Source of the DNA: Lathyrus oleraceus
Taxonomy: Eukaryota; Streptophyta; Magnoliopsida; Fabales; Fabaceae
Reading direction: 5' to 3'
Length of the DNA: 64,000 bases
Assembly: GCF_024323335.1 (NCBI RefSeq)
Contig: NC_066579.1
Coordinates: 247,931,575-247,995,574 of the forward strand
Shown here one piece after another: positions 45,337 to 58,740 of this stretch. Position 1 is the stretch's first letter; the number at the start of each line of letters is the position of its first letter. A program made the translations under genes and the position numbers. The notes beneath the pieces were generated by a model that saw only the letters and a list, made by a program, of their open reading frames with translations, did no database searches and was not told the origin of the DNA.

Positions 45337-46554
45337 AGTCATATTTACCCTCCTGGGGCATTTTTGAAAGATAAGAAGACTTTGAGGAGATTAGCCGGTA
45401 ATTTTTACTTGAATGGTGATATACTATACAGGAGAAACTTCGACATGGTTTTGCTCAGATGCGTGCATAGACACGAAGCAGACTTGTTGATGACCGAAGT
45501 GCACGAAGGTTCCTTTGGAACTGATTCCAATGGACATGCAATGGCAAAGAAGATGTTGCGAGCAGGTTACTATTGGCTGACAATGGAATCTGACTGTTTC
45601 AAATTTGTGAAGAAATGCCATAAATGTCAAATTTATGCTGATAAGATTCATGTTCCTCCGACACTATTGAATGTCATCTATTCCCCATGGCCCTTCTCCA
45701 TGTGGAGAATTGATATGTTTGGGATGATTGAGCCCAAAGCTTAGAATGGACATCGTTTCATTTTGGTGGCAATTGACTACTTCACAAAATGGGTTGAAGC
45801 GGCATCATATGCAAATGTAACCAAGCAAGTTGTTGTAAGGTTTATCAAGAATCAGATTATATGTCGTTATGGTGTGCCAAGTAAGATCATTATTGATAAT
45901 GGATCGAACTTGAATAATAATATCGTGGAAGCCCTTTGCAAAGACTTCAAGATTGCACATCATACTTCTTCTCCCTACAGACCCAAGATGAATGGGGTTG
46001 TTGAAGCTGCGAATAAGAACATCTAGAAGATTATCCAGAAGATGGTTGTCACATATAAGGATTGGTATGAGATGCTCCTATTTGCTTTGCATGGGTATCG
46101 TACATCCGTCCACACTTCAATAGGGGCAATCCCTTTCTCTCTTGTGTATGGTATGGATGTAGTGCTCCCCGTAGAGGTTGATATTCATTCATTGCGTGTG
46201 ATTATGGAAGCCAAGTTGACTGAAGTTAAATGGTGTCAGACCAGGTTTGACCAGTTGAATTGGATTGAAGAGAAGAGATTAACTGCCATGTGTCATGGTC
46301 AGTTATATCAGCCGAGAATGAAGAAGGCTTTTGATAAAAAGGTCAAACCTCGTGTATTCAGAGAAGGTGACCTTGTGCTCAAGAAGATTTTGACGTTCAA
46401 GCCACATTCCAGAGGAAAATGAACTCCTAATTATGAAGGTCCATATGTTGTTAAGAGAGCCTTTTCAGGTGGTGCATTGATTCTTACAACTATGGATGGT
46501 GAAGAGTTCACTTGTCCTGTAAACGGAGATGCAGTCAAGAAATACTTCGCCTAA
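45337..46554 (+). pseudogene. Integrase of element A, broken by three stops
   Basis: One frame throughout, with stops at 45742, 46024 and 46420. Zinc-binding region: H…H (HRHEADLL…EVHEGSFG) and C-x-x-C (CHKCQIYADKIH). The catalytic core has Asp in WRIDMFG, Asp in IIDNGSN and Glu in VVEAANK. The C-terminal part has GDLVLKKILTFKPHSRGK and YEGPYVVKRAFSGGALILTT. It ends at TAA 46552-46554. Because only nonsense changes are seen and no frameshift, this domain decayed later than the gag part or by chance was spared indels. Confidence 0.92.
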
Positions 46555-49518
46555 AAAAGAAAAGAACAACTCACTAAGTTGAAAACCCGAAAGGGCGGCT
46601 TAGGAAAAAATGAGCGTCTCGGTGGATTGAAAACCCGAAAGGGCGATGCAGGCAAAAATTAAAGACATAAAACAGAAATAATTTCCCGATAAGTTGAGTA
46701 CCCCACCTTGGGGCAACTTATGCAAAAATTAGGGATTATGGCCAGTAACTGCATTCTGCTGATCTTCAGTGTTTTGAAGGCTTGTTTGAGCACAAGGGGT
46801 CGACATCGATTCATCACCCCAATAGCGGTCAAGAGCACAGTGAATATCAAGAGTTGGTAGAAGGATTAAGGATCATTTGTACTCAATGTAACCCTTTTCC
46901 ATGTAAATTACAATTTTCAACTTTGTAAAATCTATGGAGTCTTGTCATTTACAGACTACCATTCTATTAAATAAAGTTGAGCTTTTATCCAAATTGTTTC
47001 TATTCTTATTTACTTCAGCCAATAATTTTAAATTTTATTATGATCATTTTGAAATTAAATTTTTAAATCAAAATCAAGTTTTCTTTAATATATAAAAGCA
47101 AGAATTTTTCCAAAGCCAGTAAAAGGAATATCAACAGCATTTCAATGGATAACAAGTCCTTAAGTGCGAAACATCAGAGGTTCCCAAGCAGTTAACCCTT
47201 CGGGTATCCCTAGACATTAGTGTTGATTCAGTTCCTCGGTGGAATGTTTGATCCTCAGCGGAATTTCTTTGTCCCCAGCTGATTTGGTTGATTCAGATAT
47301 CCTGCGGCGGGTTGTTTTCCCCGACAGAGTTTCTGCCTTCCCCAGCGAAGTTCGTACATCCTCAGCAAGGTTGATCTTCAGAGATGGTTGATCTTCCCCA
47401 GTGGATCGCTTTGGTGTCCTCACCGATCGCCATCCAACTTCCTCCTAGTCAGAGTTTCCTCCTGGTTTCTGAGCAACTTTTGTTATGATTATTTTTTTGT
47501 AGGGTTGTCTCCCATTTTTATGGTGTTAACCTAAAATTCCCCACAGATTGGATGTTCTATCCTCAGCAGATCTCCTCCTTCCCTAGTTAGGTTTGAACCT
47601 TTGAGATGTTGATCTCTCTGTTCTCCAACTTTTGTCTCCATATTTTGTGGATTGACCGAGGATTGTACCGGTGGTTCAAATTCTTTGCGACACCTCTGTA
47701 TACTTTGTGATCATTTTGTCAGCATAACCATCATATATACATATACATTCATATAATTTCATAATTTTCATATCTCTCATCTTCATATTTGATTTGTTTG
47801 AGATTCTTATTCTCTGTTATGGCGGTATTTTATACCCATACTAAATCTGGTGTTTGTCCTCCTTCAATTATAGAGTGACAACCCCTTAAGCAGAAAGACT
47901 TTAATCTTTCTCTGTTTCCCCACTAAGTTTGTTTCCTCGTGGGTGGTTGTTATTTCAGTTTTCTCTCTAGTAGATTTTCTGGATGGAATTACTCCCCTTG
48001 AGTTATGTCCTCATTGGGTTGAGTCTTGATTTGATTGTTTCTTTCTAGCTCTTACCTAGATAGATGCTTCGGTCCACAAAGAGTCTATTACCCAGTAACT
48101 GGTAATATTCTTCTTAGTTTGCAGTTTGTTACTTCTTGCCCAATACCCAACAAAAGTACCCCTTTCTTTCCTCAGTAGAGTCCCCAGGAAGTATATCCTT
48201 GATATGTTCATCCTAACAGGTGACATATATCTTTCCTTCCTCTGTTGAAGTCTATCCTTAATATGTTCACTTTAATCAGTGACGGATATTCTCATTTATG
48301 GTATTCTACCCAGTAAAAAGGTAGTTGTAATCCCTATTTTGTTCCCCAGAGAGTTAATCCTCGATATGTTCATCCTAATCGGTGACGAATTTTCTCTTAT
48401 ATGGTATTCTATCCAGTAAACGATAGATATAATCTCTATTTTTTCTCCTCATCAGAGTCGATCCTTGATATGTTCATCTTAACCGGTGACAAATTTTCTC
48501 TTTGATTGGTCTTCTGCCCAGTAAGTGGTAGTTATAAATCCTACTTTGTCCCCTCGTAGAGTATATCCTTGATATGTTCATCCTAACCGGTGACGGATTT
48601 TCTCTCCGATGGTCTTCTATCCAGCAGTCGATAGATGTAATCCCTTTTTGTTCAGTTGGTATATCCTTGATATGTTCATCCTAACCGATGACGGGTATCC
48701 TCCTTGGCATTTCCAGGAAAGTATATCCTTGATATGTTCATCTTAACCGATGACGGATTTTCTTCCCTGTCGAGTTTATCCTTGATATGTTCCTCCTAAC
48801 CGATGACGGATACTCTCACCGTTGGTCTTCTACCTAGTAACCCGTAGTTGTAAATCCTATTTTCTGCAGTTTTCCCCAACTAGGCTATTCTTACCCAGTA
48901 CCTGGTAATGAATTTCCTCTCCTTGAGATCCTCAGCGAGTCATCCTTGATATGTTCATCCTAACCGATGACGAGTGTTCTCTCTGTCAGATCTTTATTAT
49001 CTCGTTACCCAGTAACCAGTAGTGGATAATAGATTTTTGCTCCTCCTGTGTTGAAGTTTATCTTCCCCAGTTGAGTTAAGTGCACATTTCCTTAGTTAAA
49101 TTGCTTTTCCTGTATGATTCAAGTACATCAGTTTTATCCTAACTTACTCGTATCCCCTGCAGATGTTATTTCCCTGGCTGAGTCTTTCTATTTTGTATGG
49201 AATTCCTCTAGTCCCCCAGCAGTTTTAAGTCGTAGCCTGTCCTACGCATAACTCCTTTACCCCCCTCCCTAGAGTCTTTGTCTCCCCAGTGAGTTTTCCT
49301 TATGGAATACATTATACTCCTGCGGATTTTCGGTCTCTTTGTATTCTTTTTCCTTTGTGGAAATATTTCCCCGTAGGGCATTAACTTTTGCATTCATATC
49401 ATTTACATCATGAGGTCTCTTAGGGACTAAAATTTGTTTCTATATGTTATTATTTAAGCCCATTCTACTGAGTCGACATGAATATTTTAACCTTCGCCTC
49501 CTCAGTTAGAATGTCCTT
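46555..49518 (+). other. 3' UTR of element A
   Basis: No gene. It starts with 'aacccgaaagggcggc' and 'aacccgaaagggcgatg' (46590-46645). It continues with pyrimidine-rich 'ccccag' motifs and ends with the repeat cluster below. Confidence 0.82.
48190..48985 (+). repeat. Tandem repeat cluster in 3' UTR of element A
   Basis: About nine copies of 'tatccttgatatgttcatcc' followed by 'taaccgatgacggat', near 48195, 48252, 48357, 48462, 48565, 48664, 48726, 48778 and 48944. The spacing is irregular (52-165 bp), with 'ttctacccagtaaccggtagttgtaatccc'-type sequence between. Such 3' UTR repeats in Ogre are known sources of satellite DNA. Confidence 0.88.
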
Positions 49519-49531
49519 AAATAGGGGCAGC
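49519..49531 (+). other. Polypurine tract of element A
   Basis: AAATAGGGGCAGC directly before the 3' LTR. Confidence 0.78.
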
Positions 49532-52500
49532 TGTAAGACCTCAATTTTGACCCTAAGATCCCTCATGCAATTCCATCATAAGCATTAGCATTGGGATCAT
49601 ATCTTGGCATCCTCCTCACACCTCTTTCATTGAGTTTGTTTTGGGAGAGGTCACCAAGCACTTTGTGATTATATCATGCTTGTATTTTATCATTTCACTA
49701 AAAAAATACCAAAACTTGCTCAATTTTATCATGCTTGTATTTTATCATGCTTGTCTAACTTTTTTGTAGGAAGGGCATGATTCAATTGATTCATCAAATT
49801 TACATCTGGGGTTTGAGACCCTCATGAACAAAGAGCATAACAAATAATTGATTTAAGAATGGTCATGAACATCATATATGAGGCCCAATGTTCTCTACAT
49901 ATTATATTGATCAAGTTTTCTTCAAGAGTTTGAGGGTGATTTGCCTTGGAAACCCTAGTTTGACTGGGTATCTTGAGTAACTTCTCCAACAAGCTATCTC
50001 ACCAATTGATCAAATTTGTCAAGGGAAACTTAAAATTTCATCATCTTAATCATATATGATCTACCATGAGCCAATAAAGTCAAGAGAATTGGAAGTGAGC
50101 AAGTTGGTTTATGGTGGTTGGCCAGATGAATTCATTTGATCAAAACTGGGTCTCCCTAGACCCTATCTCCTATAATTTTCACCATATTAAAATGCTTCCA
50201 AGAGAAAACTTACTCTAGGTGACATTCCAAACAACTTTCATGTTTAGACCTAGGTCTAGTTTTGCTCGGAAAATCATTTTCTATGTTGAAACATTATAGG
50301 CCATTTTGTCTAAACCCTAATTTGAAAGTCAACATCCCAAGGCCATAACTTGCTCAATTTTTATGATATGAAAGATTTATAATTTGCACAATCAAATTCA
50401 ATGTGCCTACTTCAACTTTGATGTTTAGAGTGGGATCTAATTCAACTTTTTTGAGCATGTGATATGAGGTTACATTATAGGTCACTTTTGACCTATACCA
50501 TTGAATAAGTGATTTTTCCAAACTTCAAAAATACATAACTCTATCATTTTAAATCCAAATTACATGTAATTGGTGAACATTTTAAAGGTCTTTGAGAGAG
50601 CTACAACTTTGATGAAGACACTTTTCTTATTTGAAGCTCATATAAAGAGTTAAGCAAGATGGAATATTGAGACATGTGGCTTGACACTTAGAAAAATTTT
50701 GATATGTCAAAAATTTCCAAACTTCCACCTCAAATTTCTCTAAGTTCCAAGCTCCAAATGAAAACGTGTTGAACATGAAAGTTGTTCCTCTTGATCACAC
50801 CTTTCCAAAGAGCTCAAATTCATTCATTTTGGACAAGGAATGCCTAGGTTCCACATGGCATGAACATGGTGACATCACTTGGCAAGGATCAAACTTCAAA
50901 TTCAAATGCACACCTGCCATGCAATCCAAGTTCAATTCAGACTATCTAACACTCATTTGTGGACTTATTGCAATGATCTCATGGGCCTGTACATGCCCAT
51001 GCACCCATGTATCACCATTTTTCCAAATTTGGAAAGTAATTTCAAGTGTGCAAATATCAATGATTTCAACTATAAATAGAGCTCCAATTGCTCAGAATTT
51101 AACACACATTCACGTCAGCTTTGATCCCCCATCTCCAACCCTCACTTTGCAAAGGATAAACCTGAGAAATTCTTTTGAATTTGAGGTTGAATTTCAACTG
51201 TTTTGAAATTCAAATCTCCAGGAATCCACAGCCTTGTAAGCATCCAATCCTTCTTCGGCAAGCAAGTGGAGTGAGAGCAAGCACAAGCAAGATCAAGATC
51301 AGTTGAATCTAGACCTCCATTGAAGGTATTTTCCAGAAATTTTGAACTCTTCGATTCTCTCAAACTCTTGCTCAATTCTATTGATTCTTTGGTTGTCTGA
51401 AGTCCTACCAATGTAGGCAAGAAGATTGAGTTGCTTTGAGGCCAAATCGAAGCAACTCAATTCATGTACCTCAAATTTCAACTCCATGTATCTCTCAATA
51501 TACTTGGAGTTAGGATGAACTGAGGTCAGATTCGTGCTCTACGCCATTTTTTCTTTCAGATCATATCCTCCTTTTTCATTTTTTTAATGGTGATGAGTGA
51601 ACCAGTCCGGACAGGGTCGCCAAAGAAGACGATCGGCCTTTGGACACCGATGATGTGCTGGCTTGGTTCTGGGCCTTTGGATTGATTTGAATTGTTTTAA
51701 TCTGGAGCGTGCATTTGAATTACCAATGTTGCCACGCGCTGACTAGTGACCAGCGTGGATAGCGCGTTCCTGGCCACTTGATCTGCCTTCTTAATTAATG
51801 AGGGAGATCAAATGGTCCACGTTTTTTCTGATATTTTAATTTTCATTTTATTTGCTTTATTTTCAATAATTCATATTAAATTCAATATTGATCAAAGAAA
51901 TATGGGACTTTCACCAAAAAAATCCAAATATTTTTCTCTTTCATATTCTGAATTAAAATCATTTTTTGGATCATTATTAATATTTTTCATGAATTAATTG
52001 ATTTTGCATTTGCTTTTAATTGTTTAAAAATATTTTTAAATGTCCAAAAATTATGAAATTTTTTCTCCAAGGTCCTTTGACCTTGTTTGACCTATGATAA
52101 ATCTGATGGCGATTTATTTTGTGTTTTGATAAGATTTTAGGAATTAGACAAACCATATTTAATTTAAATGCACTATTTTAGTATTTTTAATTTGAATAAA
52201 TGCCAAATAAATTTGTTGACCAATTGCGATGGCTTGTTTATGTTTGACTCTTGTTGTTAGGCCTTGGTCAAAGTTGATTTGACTTTGTCAAATTAATATC
52301 ATTGGATTTAGGGGATTGATGGAATGTACATTTCATCTCCCAAAATGAATGGATGATTTTAATTTGGTAAAAGTCCTACTTTAACCAATTTGTGATTTCA
52401 TTCATTCCCCTCCCACTTCATCTTATTTCCTTTCTTCATTCATTCATTCCATTTGACCTATGACATCTCAAAGTCCTACTGCTAGTTGATTGAAAAATTG

Positions 52501-54252
52501 ACATGAGCATGGATGAGATTAGGCCATACCTTTTACATATTCTTTTTGTGTGTGGTATGTTTCATGAGCATAGTCCATTATACTATGTCTCTAACATGCA
52601 TTAACACCAAAATTCTATTGCCCGACCTCAAATAGTTGTGACTTCTACATAAGTCCAATTACGATTGCTTAACATAGGGCTAAATTTGTGACATAAAAGG
52701 CATAAGCATTCTAGTTAGTGAGATTGTAAGTCTCCCATATTTCATGGTATTGTGTGGAAACTTGGCCTTCTTTCCTTCCTTTGGAAGATGTTTTGGCTCA
52801 AGGATTCATTCTTGTGATAAGTGGGTTGAGTGTTCTCCAAAGAATGTCTTGAAACGAAAAGTAAAAGCAAAACAATACTAACTTCTAACCTACTAACTAC
52901 TAACTTTTAATTTAAAGCCTTTACTTTAATGCAATTATTTTTAGCACTCTATTTCATTTTCCTTTGTTCATATCATTCTAATTGTTTATGTTAATGCAAT
53001 TTTCACTTTATCCATTTGGACCATATTGTGTGATATATTTTGTTTGTGAATACTTTGCTTGTTTTTGTGGTCTTTGACCATTAATGTACATAATAATAAC
53101 AAAAACCCTAAAAAAAAATTCAGTGGGCTGTTGCCTTGATCTTGGACAAATGGATTTAGAATCTATGCAACCTTCCTATGCTAAAGGACTTGGCCAATGC
53201 CAACTTATTGAAGAATCAAGTGCTTGCAATTTGAAATTCATCTGATACACCTTTGAAGACATCTCTAAGTTTATCTGCAACATGATCATTGTGAAGCTGT
53301 TATTTTGAACCTGTGACTTGTGGAATTCATCTGCCACATGGGCTATTTTGAATAAGATCATGGAATGGATAAGCTTGGATGAGGCCATCTTTATTTGATG
53401 CCTTGCTCTTCAAGATAATATAATTGTGCATTTATGTGTTGCTTGATTCTAAATGTCCAAGAGAATTCTGGGTTTCTATTGACATTCTTGTCTATTGGAT
53501 TGCTACCCACTTGGTCAGATCTTTTCAACTCTAAACTTTTAATTTTTGTGCATAGGATAGTCTCTTCATCTTCCCCCCATTTCTTTAATTTCAAAATATC
53601 TTCCTCCATTTTTCAAAATCTTCTTTGTGTGAACTAATTTTGTTCTAAACTTTAACCATTTTGCAAAAAGATAGAAACTTTGGCTTTATGCCATTGCATT
53701 TTCAAACTTCTTTTTTTAAATCAAACTTGTAAATAAACTTAACTATACTTGGCCTAAACTTTCAAAAAGTCAAAAAGAACTAACTCATTCAAACCCTTTT
53801 AGGCCTTTGTGGCTTTCAAACTTAATTTTGTTAAAAACAATGCATCCACTTTGAAATTTGTATCACGAACTACGAGGTTTTGATCCCTCATTTTTATGTT
53901 GGTACGTAGGCACAAGACCGAAGGTCTTGTCAAACACAAAAATATAATTAATGAATTCTTTTATCATCCCCCCGTTCTATTTTTTTGTAAACCTCACTTT
54001 GTACAAAATACATATGCACACAAAAAAGGCTCCCTAGGACACTTTGGGTGCTAACACCTTCCCTCTATGTAACCAACCCCTTTACCTGTGATCTCTGACC
54101 TTTTTACTAGTTTTAATTTGAAAACTTCTTACTTTTGGGTTTGGTTCATACTTTTCCCCTTTTCCCTTGGAAACAATAAAAGCACGGTGGTGACTCTTGT
54201 TATTTGATCTCTAGCTTGTCAATAGCTTGATGATCATGAATTTCCCGCTACA
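49532..54252 (+). repeat. 3' LTR of element A
   Basis: 4721 bp, TGTAAGACCTCAATTTTGAC…CCCGCTACA. It serves as the uninterrupted reference for the 5' LTR. 'tatcacgaactacgaggttt' and 'ggtacgtaggcac' at 53860-53915; 'aataaa' near 54174. A 146-codon frame (50766-51206) spans the TATA box and start region and is not treated as a gene. Confidence 0.94.
51071..51078 (+). promoter_or_regulatory. TATA box of element A 3' LTR
   Basis: TATAAATA in 'tttcaactataaatagagctcc', 1.54 kb into the LTR and conserved with 21939-21946. The equivalent stretch is missing in the 5' LTR of A. Confidence 0.72.
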
Positions 54253-54257
54253 GCAAT
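54253..54257. repeat. Target-site duplication of element A, right copy (GCAAT)
   Basis: Identical to 29642-29646. Confidence 0.95.
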
Positions 54258-55315
54258 ACTAATACAATGTTGTAGTTCACGATAAAATTTTCACCATAAG
54301 TATCATCGTTCATATCATCATGCATGTCCTCGTCGAACTCTTTATCATACTGGATAGAGTATTCAAGTTCCTTCTCCTTCGACTGAGGGGAGTATTCAGG
54401 CTCCTCCTCTTTCTATTTAAGCACGTCCTCTGTCTCTACTTCATTCTCAACATGAGGTGAGCATTTCATACTTTGAGAAGATACCACACCTGTCTTCCCT
54501 GTAGGATCAACAGTCATTTCCATTGTTTTATTAGCCACAATCTTTCCTTTTCTACCCACACTGCTTTTGGGAAATGCCCCTTTTGTCCAGAGGTTTTGAC
54601 AGGGTTCAACTGCAAAGTCAAAGCCTCCTTCCCAGCTTTTTTGCTCCGCTGGTAACGCCTCTATTGTGTTCTGGTCACTTGGTTTTTTCCCTTGTAGTTG
54701 GGAGAAACCACATAGCCCCTCGCTTCGAACTTCTTTTCTGGAGCCGTGGTTTCTTTTTATAAGTATAACACTCTCCACTTTGGCTTCTTTCCCTCCTTAT
54801 GGTTCACCGATTCCACCCATTTCTCATGTGGGACATCTGGCAGCGGAAGGAAATTCTTTGGTCGAGGCTGCTGGAACTGCCTCCTGTATTCTTTGTTTCG
54901 ATGTGGTGCTCCCTGTTTGTCGAACACGAATCTGTGGACGACAAGCTTCTCCTCTTTTGATGCCTTCTTTTTGTCAGCCTCTAATATTTCAGCGGCTTTC
55001 TCATCGAATACAATGCTACACTTTGTACATAGGATCGCTTTTGACCCACTTATATTAGGTTTTTGCCTGCTTGGGGATAAGCTGATTCTAGTCCACCTTC
55101 AACTCTTTTGTCGAAACCATCAGTAGTTTTAACCATTAGTACTTGAAAAGACTCAGCTAGATACACTACATCTGAAGAATCCACGAGACCATTAGTAGTC
55201 TCTACCATCATGCATTCAAGAGGTTCAAAATACAAGGCTTCTTCAACCTTTACAGGATTAGAATCCACTTGCATCTTTGGCCTTTCGCCAAATTGAAGTC
55301 TTCCTTTTTTCAATG
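54258..55315 (-). pseudogene. gag-protease linker of element C
   Basis: Two minus-strand frames: 55346-55050 (only up to 55315 is element C; includes LQKALKKGRLQFGERPKMQV and NPVKVEEALYFEPLECMMVE) and 54778-54413 (charged, no known domain). The first continues directly from the gag zinc knuckle across the insertion of D: 62994 joins 55315 and gives FRDLV-stop-KALKKG. This is the usual segment between gag and protease in legume Tat elements. Confidence 0.75.
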
Positions 55316-55320
55316 CCTTT
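55316..55320. repeat. Target-site duplication of element D, left copy (CCTTT)
   Basis: CCTTT before TGTAAGGGCA; right copy 62989-62993. Confidence 0.93.
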
Positions 55321-55537
55321 TGTAAGGGCAAACTGTCATACAACATACGATCATAGGTTTCGATGATGACAAATTACCACCATGGATGAATCAGCATTGT
55401 CGAATCCACCTCTACAAAACAAATGCAACATATCACTTATCATATCCTTTTCTATGTTCATCCAAACTGTTATATTTCATACAACATATGTGGATAAAAT
55501 GTGGTCATGACAAAATGCATGAAAACCACAAAATGCA
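55321..55537 (+). repeat. Truncated 5' LTR of element D
   Basis: 217 bp that match 61228-61443 nearly base for base up to 'gaaaaccacaaaa'. It then passes straight into pol sequence; the TATA box of the LTR (offset 528) is absent. Confidence 0.9.
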
Positions 55538-56573
55538 ACCATCTTGTTACTAACTATTCAGGACCCAATAAGCCATTGGGTACCTTCTCGTGTTAATTGC
55601 TTTTCCATAGGTACAATGCCTCGAGACCACCGAGAGAAGATGGGTTCTCGACAGTGGATGCTCAAGGCACATGTCAGGAGACATATCACTCTTCATTGAC
55701 TTTGTGGCTAAGAAGAAAGGATATGTAACCTATGGTGACAACAACCGTGGAGCAATACTAGGTAAAGGTAGTGTAGGTAACCCTTCTTCCACTACTATTT
55801 CTGATGTATTGCTTGTCGAAGGTCTTAAACACAATCTACTTAGCATCAGTCAATTATGTGACAAAGGATACAATGAATCTTTTTCAAAAGATTGTTGCAA
55901 AATTGTACATAATGATGATAAGAAGAGTATGTTTAATGGCCTGCGAGTGAATAATGTCTATATGTTAGATTTGAACGAAGTATCGTTAACAAGTGACAAA
56001 TGCCTTGTAACAATGAGTGAAGATTCATGGTTATGGCATACGCGTTTAGCACATGTTAACTTTGACTTACTAAATAAAGTAGTCTCAAAAGATTTGGTCT
56101 TAGGTCTCCCCAAAATAAAGTTCACCAAGGATCACCTTTGTGATGCTTGTCAAAAAGGGAAGCAAACGAGGATCTCATTTAAATCCAAAAATATCGTTTC
56201 AACAACGAGACCTCTCGAACTTCTTCATATGGACTTATTTGGGCCGTCTAGGATTAAAAGTCTAGGAGGAAATTATTACGGTTTCGTAATAATGGACGAT
56301 TTTTCTAGATTTTGTAGGACTATCTTTTTAGTAAGCAAGAGCGATACGTTCGTCGCCTTTGAAAGGTTTGCTAAGATTTCCCAAAATAAATTAAATACAA
56401 ACATTGTTTCAATTAGAAGCGACCATGGGGGTGAGTTCGAAAAAACCATTTATTTGAAGAATATTGCGGTAACCATGGTATCGATCATAACTTCTCCGTT
56501 CCACGTACTCCTCAACAAAATGGGGTTGTGGAGCGTAAAAATCGAATTTTGGAAGAATTGGGAAGAACAATGA
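55538..56573 (+). pseudogene. Protease and N-terminal integrase of element D
   Basis: Protease active site D-S-G at 55650-55658 (LDSGCSRHMSG), with a stop or frame problem upstream where gag should be. Then GAG-pre-integrase (DSWLWHTRLAHVNFDLLNKV), the zinc-binding motif H…H…C-x-x-C (LCDACQKGKQ), and the integrase core (LLHMDLFGPS with Asp, IRSDHGGEFE with Asp). Open from 55671 to about 56430. A frameshift then garbles the stretch before the catalytic Glu, which lies in the next frame. Confidence 0.9.
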
Positions 56574-57163
56574 TTAACGAAAGTGGTTTACCGAAATATT
56601 TTTGGGCCGACGCCATTAGTACGGCGTGTTATGTTTTAAATAGGGTGCTCATTCGCCCCATTCTAAATAAAACACCGTATGAGCTTTTAAAAGAGCGAAA
56701 GCCAAATGTTTCTCACTTACATGTTTTCGGTTGCAAATGTTTTGTATTAAATAATGGAAAGGAAAACTTGGGCAAATTCGATTCCAAGGCCGACGAAGGT
56801 ATCTTCCTCGGATACTCTTAATCGAGTAAAGCATATAGAATATATAATAAACGATTACTTGCTGTGGAAGAGTCTGTACATGTCACTTTTGACAAATCCT
56901 ATCCGAGAAACTTCGAAAAGGGTAGTGTTGTTCATGGTGCAGGTACATCTACAGAAGACATACTCAAGGGTGGCGAGCCGGGGATTGATCAACCCGACAA
57001 AGTCAAAGTTGAGGAGGATAAAGATGTACACCATGAGGAAACCGAGGTAGCTCATCCGCCTTCAAACGATGATCTCCCTCAAGCTTGGAAGTCTCGCAAA
57101 GACCATCCAATTGACAACATTCTGGAGATATATCAAAGGGTGTTACAACTCGATCGAAGCTAA
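56528..57163 (+). pseudogene. C-terminal integrase and integrase-RT linker of element D
   Basis: After the frameshift: NGVVERKNRI (the catalytic Glu at about 56528-56533), ACYVLNRVLIRPILNKTPYE, HVFGCKCFVLNNGKENLGKF and GIFLGYS, then a stop at 56819-56821. The next frame continues AVEESVHVTFDKSYPRNFEK with an acidic linker (EEDKDVHHEETEVAHPPSND) and ends at a stop in 57161-57163. Typical of Ty1/copia. Confidence 0.88.
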
Positions 57164-58740
57164 GTAATTTCTGTTATCACTTCGCTTTCGTTTCATAAAT
57201 GGAACCTAAAAACCCTAAAGAAGCCCTACTTGATGAACACTGGTTTTTGTCAATGCAGGAGGAACTAAATCAGTTCACTAGAAATGAGGTTTGGGACCTT
57301 GTCCCTTCTCCGCGAGGTCATCGAGTAATCGGCACCCGATGGGTGTTTAGGAACAAGTTGGACGAAAATGGGGTAATAACCCGTAACAAGGCGCGTTTAG
57401 TCGCGCAAGGGTATAACCAAGAGGAAGGCATCGACTATGAGGAAACTTATGCGTCGGTTACCCGACTCGAGGTTATACGCCTTCTCCTTGCCTTCGCTTG
57501 TGCGAAAGACTTTAAACTATTCCAAATGGATGTTAAGAGTGCGTTCCTTAACGGTTACATAAATGAAGAGGTCTACATCGCACAACCTCTGGGTTTTGAA
57601 TCTCATGAGTATCCTGATCATGTTTACAAACTAAAAAGGGCTTTATATGGTCTCAAACAAGCTCCTAGAGCTTGGTATGAGCGACTAAGTAAATTTTTAC
57701 TTGATCAAGGTTACTCAAGAGGAAAGGTTGACACAACTCTCTTTATTAAACGTCAAGGAAAGCACTTGATATTAGTACAAATTTATGTTGACGATATTAT
57801 ATTTGGGTCTACTAACATGAATATCGTGAGAGAGTTTTCGGATCTTATGCAGGGTGAATTCGAGATGAGTATGATGGGGGAGCTCACATACTTTCTCGGT
57901 TTGCAAATTAAACAACTCAATGAAGGAACATTCGTGAGTCAAACAAAGTATTGTTTGGACCTTATCAAGAGATTTGACATGGCAAAAGCCAAGGCCATTG
58001 ACTCCCCCATGCCAACATGTGCAAACTTGAATAAAGATGAAAACGATAAGGACGTAGAGGTAAAAAGGTATAGAGGTATGATTGGATCACTTCTCTATCT
58101 TACGGCTTCTCGTCCCGACATTATGTTTAGCGTGTGTATGTGCGCAAGATACCAATCATGTCCCATGGAATCCCATCTAAAAGTTGTCAAACGAATACTT
58201 TGATACATATCCGGTACTCCGAAGTATAGACTATGGTATTCCAAAGGTAATGATTGCTCATTGGTAGGTTTCTCCGATTCCGATTTTTCCGGTTGCAAAT
58301 CGGATAGGAAAAGCACTAGTGTTACTTGTCAATTATTTTCAAATTGCTTGGTCAGTTGGCATAGCAAGAAATAAGTTTCAGTTGCTTTGTCAACCGCCGA
58401 AGCGGAATACATTGCCGCCGGTAGTTATTGTGCTCAAATCCTATGGGTTAAGCAACAATTATTGGATTTTAATCTCAAACTCGAACCTATTCCCATTTTC
58501 TATGACAATACAAGTGCCATTAATCTTACCAAAAATCCTGTGTTGCATTCTTGCACCAAACATATCGAAATTCGACACCATTTTCTTCGGGATCATGTAG
58601 AGAAAGGTGATGTTGTATTTGAACATGTTAACACTAAAAATCAACTAGCGGACATTTTCACAAAGCCGCTAGCTACTGAGCCTTTCTTTCATATTGGCCG
58701 AGAACTTGGTATTCTCGACATTTCGGAACGGGCGTTATAA
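57164..58740 (+). pseudogene. Reverse transcriptase and RNase H of element D, broken late
   Basis: The RT is open 57199-58203 (334 codons): RVIGTRWVFRNKLDENGVIT, ARLVAQGYNQEEGIDYEETY, FQMDVKSAFLNGYINEEVYI, ALYGLKQAPRAWYERLSKFL and the catalytic YVDDIIFGST (Asp codons 57790-57795). A stop at 58201-58203 is followed by RNase H in the same and then another frame: GFSDSDFSGCKSDRKSTS, STAEAEYIAAGSYCAQILWV and NQLADIFTKPLATEPFF, ending at 58740. RT is the best-kept pol domain. Confidence 0.93.

Larger units (their letters stand above)
29647..54252 (+). mobile_element. Element A: near-complete Ogre-like Ty3/gypsy retrotransposon
   Basis: 24.6 kb including a 3.8-kb CACTA insertion in the 5' LTR, so about 20.8 kb by itself. 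Order: 5' LTR 29647-36974, PBS 36984, leader, ORF1 37844-39346, gag-protease 39486-42839, intron 42840-43092, RT-RNase H 43093-44805, second RNase H 44806-45336, integrase 45337-46554, 3' UTR, PPT 49519-49531, 3' LTR 49532-54252. All domains are present, but each carries stops or frameshifts. Close relative of element B; the two align over nearly all of their length. Confidence 0.95.

Noticed and set aside
50766..51206. 146-codon frame in the 3' LTR of element A
   Set aside because: It spans the TATA box and presumed transcription start; the homologous region of B (21700-22270) is broken in that frame.
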